Shown here: piece by piece, positions 1-7,612 of the stretch
Layout: each line of letters opens with the position of its first letter
Position numbering within the stretch: position 1 is the first letter of the stretch
Source of the DNA: Podochytrium sp. JEL0797
Lineage: Eukaryota > Chytridiomycota > Chytridiomycetes > Chytridiales > Chytriomycetaceae
Length of the DNA stretch: 14,825 nucleotides
Reading direction: 5' to 3'
Assembly (NCBI GenBank): GCA_027596195.1
Contig: JADGJG010000645.1
Coordinates: forward strand, 1-14,825
Made by a program: the position numbers and the translations under genes
The notes under the pieces: generated by a model
Told to the model about the DNA's origin: nothing
What the model saw: only the letters and a program-made list of their open reading frames with translations
Databases searched by the model: none

Positions 1-9
1 GGGCTCCTC

Positions 10-37
10 TTTAGAACGACCTAGCCATCAACGACCT
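10..37 (-). repeat. Left terminal inverted repeat of the MULE
   Basis: The segment reads TTTAGAACGACCT, seven bases, then AACGACCT. Its reverse complement matches the right end (4802-4829): both 8- and 6-base AGGTCG blocks agree, the TCTAAA terminus agrees, and the spacing is identical. The seven spacer bases have diverged, with 2 of 7 identical. Confidence 0.7.
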
Positions 38-161
38 AAGACACAATTTTTGCTTGGTGGCTGAGGGCTTGTGAAAAGAAGGGTTTCCAACTAGGGTTTT
101 CATCATTTGGAGCCTCCAAAATTGGAGACAACAACCGAATGTGGCCAGTTTTCGGTTGCTT

Positions 162-243
162 GGGGGGGGAGGGGTGTGTTTGAGGGGAAATAGTTGATTT
201 TGATATAATGATTTTGAGTGGTGGGGGAAGGAGGGGGAAGGGG
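162..243 (+). repeat. G-rich tract in the left end of the MULE
   Basis: The plus strand holds runs of 8, 4, 4, 5, 5 and 4 G (162-169, 171-174, 184-187, 223-227, 233-237, 240-243). They are separated by short spacers, with a longer AT-rich gap at 188-220. The spacing meets the usual G-quadruplex pattern in the first group. The right end has a weaker G-rich stretch in the same orientation near 4540-4560. No coding potential is evident. Confidence 0.5.
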
Positions 244-272
244 AATTGGCCCCCCTATTTATACCTTTTTCT

Positions 273-323
273 AGGTCGTTGATGAAAGTTCCTGGAGGTC
301 GCTCGTTGAACATTTAGGTCGCT
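273..323 (+). repeat. Subterminal AGGTCGYT motifs, left end
   Basis: Three direct copies of AGGTCG(T/C)T lie at 273-280, 296-303 and 316-323, preceded by TATTTATA at 256-263. The arrangement (TATTTAT, a T-rich stretch, then AGGTCGYTGATGA) is repeated in the same orientation at 4634-4702 in the right end. They resemble the subterminal binding-site arrays that many DNA transposases use, but that role is inferred. Confidence 0.6.
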
Positions 324-357
324 GATTGGAAAAGGAGTCGCGGGAATTTAAAATTGG

Positions 358-363
358 TTTATT
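358..363 (-). terminator. AATAAA polyadenylation signal of the MULE transposase
   Basis: TTTATT on the plus strand gives AATAAA on the minus strand about 46 nt after the transposase stop codon. It is the only such hexamer between the stop and the left end that I noticed. Confidence 0.5.
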
Positions 364-408
364 TGAATAACACATGAACAAAAAGAGCAAAAGCTGCTGC
401 AACAAAAA

Positions 409-3400
409 TTATCTCGCAGCATTTCCCTCGACGTGTTTGGCGCAGTTGGGCCCCTTGATGTGATTAGCACTTCCACAAACAGAGCAATGACTTTGTTTGC
501 GGGGCTTCTTGGTAACACGTCCAGCTAACGTATGATTCAACGGGCTTTGGTTCGTTTGCGCAACAGGTCGACCTGCGCGAATGACAGCCGCATTGGCATA
601 ACCAGTCGGACAAGGAAGCCGAGCAACGAACGCAACATTTCCTCGGGGAACTGCAGGTGTTGGATCAACAACTGCCAACAGAGGCTGCTGGTTTTCAGCA
701 GACGAAACGTTGACTTGCAATCCGCGCAAGCGGTTGAGGCGAGTCAGGCCAAGTGCTGCCAGTAATTCTGCACCAACCGAACCAAGCTGCTGCTTGGCAG
801 ATACAACATCGAACGCGAATGCAGCTCGACGGAACAATCCCGAATCGTTCTTGGCCTTGGTAATCACAGACAGACCCTCCTGCATCAAGTGGTGTTGACG
901 CTTGGACAAATCCCAGCCTGCGCCTTTCAAACCAAACAACCACAAACACCATGGCATGGCAGGATTGTCGCGACAAAAAGGTTCCAGAAGTGGATCCCAC
1001 AGCCCAACAGAGACAAAGAACGCTTGATCACGCAATGGTTTCGCACTGTTGTCGAACGAAGTCAAAACAGCCATCGTCATGTTGAACGTCTCCGTGTGGC
1101 TACAGATGGTTTGGGCCAGCTCCTTGAGAACGTTGTTGAGCGTTGTGTATTGAAACTTCTCCTTGGGAACGGGCACATCCAAGAGTAAGTTGCTGATGCA
1201 CAGCAAAGCCTCAGACGGGTGCCTCTCGGGCGGCAGGAGCTGGGCCAGCTGCATGGCACGTGCGAAATCCGGTGACGACCGGACATGCCACCGCAAATTT
1301 AAGTGATCTGGGTGAAACGGGTCCTCGTTGATGGAAACGAGTGCCTGGTGGATGTGCGAGCAGTTGATTTTCGTGTTGACAAACAGTGGACAGTCACAGC
1401 TGAGGGTTGGGCGGATCGTGACAAAGTGGCTCGTGGTGTCCGGATGGCGGCGTCCGTCCTCGTCGATGAAGTGCTTGGGGCTCAGCGTGACACGGAACTC
1501 GAATTCATTGGTAGGAGTCGCATCGTATTTGAAGCTCTCGGCAGTCTGCATGAATGAATGAATCATGAGAAAATAGCGATTAACAGAGAAAAAAAGAAAG
1601 GAGGTACCTGCTCACGCCAAACGATTTCAACTTTTTTGCCATATTTCTTTCCAGCAAGCACAAGGTTCTTGATTCGTCCAGCGTTGGTTTCCGACTGGGT
1701 GGTGAAGATGTCGAACACGTGCTGCATGGTTTGTGCCACAGTGTTTCCAGAAAGGTCCGTGTTGATCTTGATTCTGGAGTTGGAGCTTTCGCCTCGACTG
1801 TCCGCAATGTCACCAGCAGTGAAGGCGTTTGCCGTGAGGGTCCTGCAAATCTTGGCCTTGTCTCTCTCCATGTTGGCGAGAAAATCCGAGGGAGTCTCGA
1901 AGTGGGCGTATATTTGCCTGATTTCCGAGAAGCGCTCGTCCAAAGCAGCGGCAGAGCCGAGGTGATCGAAAACCAGGGAGTTGACGTCCTTGAGAAACTG
2001 GCGTCGCAGAGTTCCGAGGCCGGTGGCGTGCTTCACAATGTTGTTGCTGAAATGCATGGCGCAGAAAAAGTGATTCTGGCGGGTGATCAAAGAGTCAGTT
2101 GATGGAAAGAGAGAAACCAAATAAACGTTTGATGCTCTTACTTTGGCGTATATAGGATCACCGAGAGCCAAAATGAGACCAGACCCTTGATCCGACATAA
2201 CCGTTTCCATTCCACGCATACCAACAGCATCCAAGTAATCCTTGATTGACTGCGAATGCTCAGAGGGAACAAATGCAACACTGTGAATCAGAGACTCAAA
2301 CAGTGGCCCGACAAGAGTTAAGACCAGCATGACCATGCCGCAGTAATCCACCTTGTGCGTTCCATCCAGGTGCCCAATATCCTTGAACGTGAGGGTGGCA
2401 CGCTCAGTCATCAACGGATGCCTTCCAAACACCTGCCGCACCGACCTGTCACCCGACAAATCAATCTTGAACATCCCACCCGCAGAATTGATCTCCTCCC
2501 CATATCCCACAAGCATGCCCATTTGGGATTCCATCGTGGGGCCTTGAATGGATTTCTTGGCGGCACTCAACTCACGATGCAACAGTGGTCCTGACAGTTC
2601 GACGCCGTGCTTTGACTTGATGAACCGACGCAGACCGGTAGAGTTTCCTCCAGCATGAGCGAAGCTCTTGATGTCGTCCGAAATCGCAGGATCGAGTTGG
2701 TCCTTGATGGTCAAGAATACTGAGTCGGAGGCGCACAGAAGATGCGAATGATCAAGGACCGTTCCCGTGTCCGGTTTCGCGGGATTTGGAAGCTGAATTC
2801 GGTACAGGCCAGTCGACATGTCCAAGAAGTAATACAGTTTGAATTTGCAGGGGTGTTTTTGCCTAGTTGAACGAAACGAGATAAGAAATCAGAAAACAAG
2901 CGTTGGAAGAGTTTGAGGGGGGACTCACATTCCCACAGGAGTTCTTCCGACTCGCCTGCACAAGAAATTCCCGTTCCGAGCCCGCTGGCCGTTTTCATGG
3001 TAGGATGGAATGCGAATTCCGAGCTTCTCTTCCAATGCGTTGACAGCGTTCGCGTACGACAGATTGCGGGGATCCTCAAAATACTTGATGGAGCCAGACG
3101 TCAAGTGGAAGCTTTTTCCAAGCATGGGCTCCAAGGAATTGCCCGCTGCTGCCTTGGCGTCTTGGACAGTGCGAAACGACGTCGCGAATAGTTCCGGGTC
3201 AATGCCGCGTAGCTCGGAAGTTGGAGGGCTCATGGCGAGGGCAAGCTGTGGCTCGGAAGGTGGAGGGAGGGCAAGCAGCTCGTCGATCCATGAATCGGAG
3301 ATCATTAGAGCAGGGGCTCTGCTGGATCTGCCAGATGGTGTGGAACCAATGGAGAGCAAGGAGGGAGGCGGAGTGAAACCGTAGTGGCATGAAGAGGCCT

Positions 3401-4281
3401 GTGGATTCCAAGTCGGAGATGAGAAGATGGAGTCGAGGAAAGCGTCGCCAGAAGTGGCCCAGTTGGGATCCGGAATCACCGGAGCAGCCATAAAAGAGAT
3501 TCTTGGTTGAGGCGAAGGCACACCCGAAGTCGAGTTTTGTGCCAGAGGAACAGTGCCTGCAATATCGGTCAGTGATGAGGATCCGAACGAAGCAATCGAC
3601 AGCGTACCAGTGTTTCGCTGAAATGGCTTTGAAGCAAGAGGACTTCTTTTCGGCAAAGCAAGTACTCCATCGCGAGGGCCCAATCCCGATTTGGGGTGAT
3701 GATTGTGAGAAAAATGGACTTGTTTTGTCTCAGTGACGGCCGTAAAACAGCTGTCGTACCATGATGACCCGTGTGCCGAGAAGGCGTATGTGGAGAATCA
3801 TTGACGGATCCGAAAACCTGGCGCAATGACAGAGGTGGCAGAATGGGTCCGGCGCCTAATCCGAATTGGGTTAGTGGACCGTAAAAATCATTCGGACGAA
3901 ATCATCCACCTTGTTCCGTGAGTGACTCGCGTCCCAGAATATGCTGCTGTGAGGGAGTTGAAAAGCCAACGTGCAACGCTGTGAACGAAGATCAGAATAG
4001 ATCTCGCAAAAGAGCATGTGCAAACCTTGATCGCGCCGTGAGGAACCATGATCGCGCTGTGAGGGCATCTGCGTAGAGAAAGCACCAAGCCACGACAAGT
4101 TGTCTGGATCAGCACGACCGGCTAACGAGTTGCCTGCTCAATACCAATTCTTTGCGTCAATAAGCGTGCCGAGCGGGTTGCGAAGAGACGAGACAACGGG
4201 AGAGTGTGTGTGTGATACTATCACCGTACCTTGGGCAACCCTGGGATCATCCGCAAATTCACGGACCGAATCTTTGTCCAT
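409..4281 (-). CDS. MULE transposase with FLYWCH/FAR1-like finger, DDE core, SWIM and CCHC knuckle
   Basis: This is a cut-and-paste transposase of the Mutator superfamily. I model eight exons: 4281-4230, 4133-4026, 3978-3910, 3855-3760, 3718-2929, 2862-2142, 2075-1608 and 1545-409. That gives 3441 bp and 1146 aa, with all seven introns GT-AG and phase-consistent. Residues 1-355 are Ser/Pro-rich and probably disordered. A zinc finger follows (C362, C377, H410-x-H412), like the FLYWCH/FAR1/WRKY-GCM1 group. The DDE core has D538 (motif LDGTHK), D596 (MSDQG), a CxxH insertion (C617, H620) and E708 within GESSNSRIK, the usual MULE third-acid context. A SWIM finger is at C818-x-C820...C830-x-H832, and a C-terminal knuckle is C1122-x2-C1125-x4-H1130-x5-C1136. 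The stop codon is at 409-411. The four small 5' exons rest only on splice motifs and consistent phase; a shorter form could start at the Met encoded at 3491. I saw no frameshift or internal stop. Confidence 0.85.
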
Positions 4282-4658
4282 CGAGTGTTTTTGAGATATA
4301 TTTTTTTGTCCGAAAAACAACGATTTTTTTATTTAAGCACGTGCCGCCGGAAAAACTCATACCAATCAAAACAAATCATTCAGAATGAAGAAATTCAACA
4401 CATATATTTGTATTTATTTTTTCAATATACTAAGAGAAGAAATTTGTTCATTTATGCGCGTGGTTCGAATGCGATGGTTTCGTGTCGACAATCTGTAGAG
4501 AAATTAAAACAGCATTAATTAAGGGTGATTGGACTATAATTAGGGTAGGGGGAATGGTGAGGAAGTCTGGGATGAATGTCGCTACATCACCTTCTGGGTT
4601 GATTGAAAGCTGATGGGTTGGGGAGGACGGCCGTATTTATGCATTTTTCAAATTTGCG
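4282..4658. other. Non-coding 5' region of the transposase inside the MULE
   Basis: No convincing gene is seen here. The segment is AT-rich near 4290-4440, and on the minus strand it has TTAAATAAAA-like and ATATAT sequences 15-65 bases upstream of the transposase ATG that could serve as a core promoter. From about 4520 it becomes G-richer and resembles the left end at about 195-260 in the same orientation. Confidence 0.4.
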
Positions 4659-4721
4659 AGGTCGCTGATGAAGCAGCCCCAGGTCGTTGATGAGAGGTCG
4701 CTGCAAGGTCGCCAGGTCGTT
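4659..4721 (+). repeat. Subterminal AGGTCG motif array, right end
   Basis: Five direct AGGTCG motifs occur at 4659, 4681, 4695, 4706 and 4714. The first two extend to AGGTCGYTGATGA. Together with the two copies inside the terminal repeat (4802, 4817) and the left-end copies, the element carries a dozen AGGTCG motifs, all in its non-coding ends. Confidence 0.65.
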
Positions 4722-4734
4722 GGGAGGCTTGGAC

Positions 4735-4774
4735 GGTCAGGGTTGGTCAGGGTTGATGAGGGTTATCAGGGTTA
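4735..4774 (+). repeat. Imperfect 10-bp tandem repeat, four units
   Basis: The units are GGTCAGGGTT twice exactly, then GATGAGGGTT and ATCAGGGTTA. The array sits between the AGGTCG array and the terminal repeat of the transposon. GGTCAGGG is partly related to AGGTCG, so it may be a degenerate extension of that array. Confidence 0.6.
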
Positions 4775-4801
4775 CGGCGATTTTCGATCCCTGGGCTTGT
4801 C

Positions 4802-4829
4802 AGGTCGTTCACCAGTAGGTCGCTCTAAA
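4802..4829 (+). repeat. Right terminal inverted repeat of the MULE
   Basis: The segment reads AGGTCGTT, seven bases, AGGTCGCTCTAAA. It is the inverted partner of 10-37. The next nine bases (4830-4838) share only CCC and scattered positions with the left flank, so the exact terminus is uncertain. Confidence 0.7.
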
Positions 4830-5033
4830 AATAAACCCGATCAAATAACCTCTAATTGCTCAAGCACGAGAAATCTTTTGAAAACGCATACGCGAATCAA
4901 ATGTGAAGGATATACACCTGGAGGAATTCAAGCAGCTCAGCTTGCTTTTCTTGCTCCTCTCACACCTTTCAAAACCAGCTTCGCTCCCTTCAAGAACCTC
5001 ACGTGAAAGGTTTTGAAACGGTTCAAAAATCGG

Positions 5034-5039
5034 TTTATT
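5034..5039 (-). terminator. AATAAA polyadenylation signal of sideroflexin
   Basis: The minus-strand AATAAA begins six bases after the sideroflexin stop codon, which implies a very short 3' UTR. Confidence 0.65.
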
Positions 5040-5045
5040 TCATCC

Positions 5046-6426
5046 TCACAGTCCTCTGTTGAAGTAAAGCGTCTTGATCCGTTCACCATCAGCCCCTCTC
5101 AATTGATTGAAGCGCGGTTCCAACTTTTCCACCGAAACTTCAGCAATCTGAGGGAACAGTGCAATCGCACAGGGAAGAGCAGCCATCAAGGATCCACAAA
5201 TGGTCAACAAATTCAACGGCGCGTGCAAACGCGGGTTGGATTTCCAAAACTTGGTCTTTTCCACTTGAGACATGATCACGGAAGGGAGGAAGACGGCTGG
5301 GAATGCAGTGGCGACACGTGAGACGGCAACCTGTTGTGTGAGGTGGAATTGAGTTTCGGCTTGTTGGGCGATAGAAGGAAACAGGGCGGAAAAAGTCAAA
5401 AACCTGCGAAATCGCCGACCATCCAGCACTCTGACTCTTTCCGACCACGTCTCCATCCTTGTTGAAGACGGAAATTCCGTCAGTGAGCTCCTTGCTTCTC
5501 ATCAAGAACACGTTCAAGGTTCCCGCTGCAGCGACTGCGACAAATGGAACACCGCGACCCATCATCCTCAAAGTCGATGGAGAGAAACTCTTGGTGCGTT
5601 TCACGTATTCATTCAAGCCGACTGCGATGGTACAGGACGATGCGACGGCGGTGCTGTAGGCGACTACAGTACGGGGATCAGAAATTTGAATGGAATTTGG
5701 TTTGAACTCACAGGCAGTCTCCGACATGTTCATTTCTGTCGTCTTGTTTGCATTGCAGTAGTTGAAGGCGACATTGACGCTCTGGTTCACCCACTGCCAG
5801 AAGAGAATCGATGCAATCTGGTTGAAAATTGAACCCGTGCAAGCGTCAGTAATGCTGTTATCCAAGAATGCAAAACTCAACTGTTGGATTGGGAACCAGC
5901 ATTCCAGCGACAATCAACGCGTTTGTGGGAACGAAACAGGCCATTCTGAATGGCAACAGAATCTTTTCGCCCGTGTCGCTGTGGAAGGTGGAGTCGACAA
6001 CTGCGGTTGGTACTTTTAGATTGATGCGGCATGGAATTCAGAAGCGGTAAGATGGATATACGCTTCTTGGCCTTCCACAAAGTCTCTTCGCCGACATTTG
6101 GATCCGCCTTTCCAGCCTGGGTCGAAACGGATCAGCAAAATACAACCCCTTTTACAATCAACCTGGTCACCTTGTAATCCGCAACAAGTTGCTTCGCGGC
6201 CTGTTGCTGCGCATCCGTAGCAATGAGGTTTCTGAGGTGGGGTTTAGATAACGGCTGAAAGAGGGGGCAGAAAGGAGAACGCAAAACCTCGGGTCGGTCA
6301 TCTCGCTGAAGTGCTTCAGACGGCCCAAGTAGGTCGTTTGATCATAACGTGGCTTGGCTGATACGAATGAAACGTCAGCTCGTTGGCGAGGAACAGATCG
6401 AAACACCCACTGAGATCGATTGTCAT
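5046..6426 (-). CDS. SFXN: Sideroflexin (mitochondrial serine/amino-acid transporter family)
   Basis: Sideroflexins are multi-pass inner mitochondrial membrane proteins; animal SFXN1 carries serine for one-carbon metabolism. I model eight exons: 6426-6411, 6357-6288, 6231-6171, 6116-6062, 6000-5882, 5817-5712, 5663-5404 and 5330-5046. The total is 972 bp and 323 aa, the usual family length. All introns are GT-AG and 48-73 bp. Family signatures are the N-terminal KPRYDQTTYLGR and DPRNLI, HSDTGEK at 74-80 (family HPDTGEK), LPFRMACFVPTN after it, FWQWVNQS at 113-120, an AVGLN segment, and ALFPQ at 286-290 near the C-terminus. Several hydrophobic segments follow residue 85. The first exon encodes only five and one-third codons, but its splice restores the conserved KPRYDQ start exactly. 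The start codon lies 18 bp from that of the divergent sirtuin. Substrate specificity cannot be read from the sequence. Confidence 0.93.
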
Positions 6427-6444
6427 TTTGGGAAAAGATTTGGA
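6427..6444. promoter_or_regulatory. 18-bp gap between divergent sideroflexin and sirtuin start codons
   Basis: The minus-strand sideroflexin ATG (6424-6426) and the plus-strand sirtuin ATG (6445-6447) are separated by 18 purine/T-rich bases. No TATA box fits inside. Any promoter must lie within one of the two genes, or the transcripts overlap. Confidence 0.5.
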
Positions 6445-7370
6445 ATGCTCCGACAACCAAGCCAGCAGCTCGCCGCCTTTTTGCGGGAGTCCCAGGGTCG
6501 TACCGTTGTCTTGACAGGTATGTGTGTTCTCTTTGCCATCGTGGCTAATCCCAGAGTGCAGGTGCTGGCCTCTCGACAGGCTCTGGAATACCCGATTACC
6601 GAGGGCCGAACGGAATCTACAATCGTCAGAAAGACTACCAGCCCATTCGGTATCAACAGTTCACTGCCAGCCACGAATTCAGGCAACGTTATTGGGCTCG
6701 CTCCTTCGTCGGATGGCAAAACATCAACAAAGCGAAGCGAAATGTATCCCATGACGCTCTCCTGCAACTGAGCTCGCGCGGTTGGCTTCAAGGTGGTTTG
6801 ATCACTCAGAATGTCGATGGACTGTTGGGCAAGGAAAAGGAGGACGCCGTTCTCGAGCTGCATGGAACCTTGCATGACGTCGGATGTATCTCCTGTGGTC
6901 ATACTGTTCCCAGGGATGAGTTCCAGCAGCAGCTGTTTGACATGAATCCGTCATTCCACGACAAACTGCAAAGCAGTGTTCAAATCTCGATCGGAATGAG
7001 AGAAACCAATCCGGGTCCAGATGGCGACGTTGAGATTGGATGGAAGTACGACGCGTTTGAATATCCGCCATGCTCCTCTTGTGGAACTGGCGTCTTCAAA
7101 CCAAGTGTGGTCTTTTTTGGGGAAAACATGCGTTCAGAGGTCAGGGACCGCTCGTTCAAGATGATTGAGGACGCGTCTCATTTGCTGGTGGTGGGATCGA
7201 GCTTGCAGGTGTATTCCTCCTTCCGACTTCTCAAATTGGCGAAAAGTCTGGGTCATCGTGTGGCGGCATTGAATCTCGGCGACTTTCGGGGAAGCGAGCT
7301 GGTTGACCTTCGCATTGACGCTTCATCAGACGATGTTCTTCCTGCTGTTGTAAAGCTCCTTTCCGAATAA
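6445..7370 (+). CDS. SIRT4: Class II (SIRT4-like) sirtuin, NAD-dependent protein deacylase
   Basis: Sirtuins use NAD+ to remove acyl groups (or ADP-ribosylate) from lysines. I model two exons, 6445-6517 and 6562-7370, with a 44-bp GT-AG intron; the product is 293 aa. The NAD-binding motif GAGLSTGSGIPDYRG (residues 25-39) is rebuilt exactly across the splice. QNVD is at 107-110, the catalytic His at 125 in ELHG, and zinc ligands are CxxC 133/136 and CxxC 195/198. GIPDYRG and KPSVVFFGEN point to the class II (SIRT4) branch, which is usually mitochondrial. The usual His two residues after QNVD-G (family QNVDxLH) is Leu here. The chosen Met leaves almost no targeting peptide. An in-frame ATG at 6367 inside sideroflexin intron 1 would add 26 residues, so the true N-terminus is open. 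Confidence 0.9.
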
Positions 7371-7371
7371 A
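7366..7371 (+). terminator. AATAAA overlapping the sirtuin stop codon
   Basis: The stop TAA (7368-7370) lies within AATAAA. If this hexamer is the polyadenylation signal, the 3' UTR is only some 10-30 nt. Confidence 0.55.
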
Positions 7372-7585
7372 CTGTTGGTATTGGCGAAAGGGGATTGTGG
7401 TTGATTTGACAGCACCCTTAAAAAATTCCACGAAGTAAATTTAACAATTTTTGTCCGTTTATAAACGAGAATGACAACTCACGCGTTTTCGAATCTGCTC
7501 GTTTGTCGGTTTACTTCGACGCGTTTTCGGCCAAATCGGAGGTATTTACGGAAAAATCTTGGAGAAGTCGCCATTAAAAATGTCC

Positions 7586-7595
7586 TTTATTTATT
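7586..7595 (-). terminator. AATAAATAAA polyadenylation signal of the peroxiredoxin
   Basis: The minus strand carries two overlapping AATAAA hexamers 17 nt after the peroxiredoxin stop. The rest of the convergent gap with the sirtuin (7372-7585) shows no gene. It contains two direct copies of ACGCGTTTTCG (7481-7491 and about 7519-7530). Confidence 0.6.
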
Positions 7596-7612
7596 CGCGG
7601 TCTGTGTTCTCC

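Larger units (their letters stand above)
10..4829. mobile_element. Mutator-like (MULE) DNA transposon, apparently complete
   Basis: A single minus-strand transposase gene (409-4281) is flanked by non-coding ends that are inverted copies of each other. Read outward, the left end (37 down to 10) and the right end (4802-4829) both show AGGTCGTT, then 7 variable bases, then AGGTCG(T/C)TCTAAA. The equal spacing of the two blocks makes chance unlikely. Weaker similarity continues past TCTAAA (5 of 9 bases, ending in CCC on both sides), so the true ends may lie a few bases further out; the left one may be outside the window. No 8-11 bp target duplication is visible, but only nine bases precede the left repeat. 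The transposase type (MULE DDE plus SWIM) is what the family assignment rests on. All coding exons are open, so the copy may be autonomous and young. Sideroflexin begins about 200 bp beyond the right end. Confidence 0.8.

Noticed and set aside
1..9. Target-site duplication flanking the MULE
   Set aside because: The nine bases before the left repeat do not match the nine after the right one. The true termini may be slightly further out, so nothing can be claimed.
4028..4069. Two tandem 21-bp units (TGATCGCGCYGTGAGG)
   Set aside because: They lie within transposase exon 2 and encode two similar Arg-Asp stretches in a disordered region; two units are too few to treat as a regulatory repeat.
4735..4774. 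Telomere-like repeat reading of the GGGTT units
   Set aside because: The period is 10 and the units are imperfect, unlike simple TTAGGG-type telomere arrays, and they sit inside the transposon end.
1..4838. LTR retrotransposon interpretation from the direct similarity of the two ends
   Set aside because: There is no reverse transcriptase, integrase or protease, no TG...CA ends and no primer-binding site. The protein is a MULE DDE transposase and the outermost sequences are inverted.
7372..7585. tRNA or other small RNA gene in the sirtuin-peroxiredoxin gap
   Set aside because: I could not fold a cloverleaf or find A/B box sequences. The only structure seen is a pair of ACGCGTTTTCG copies.
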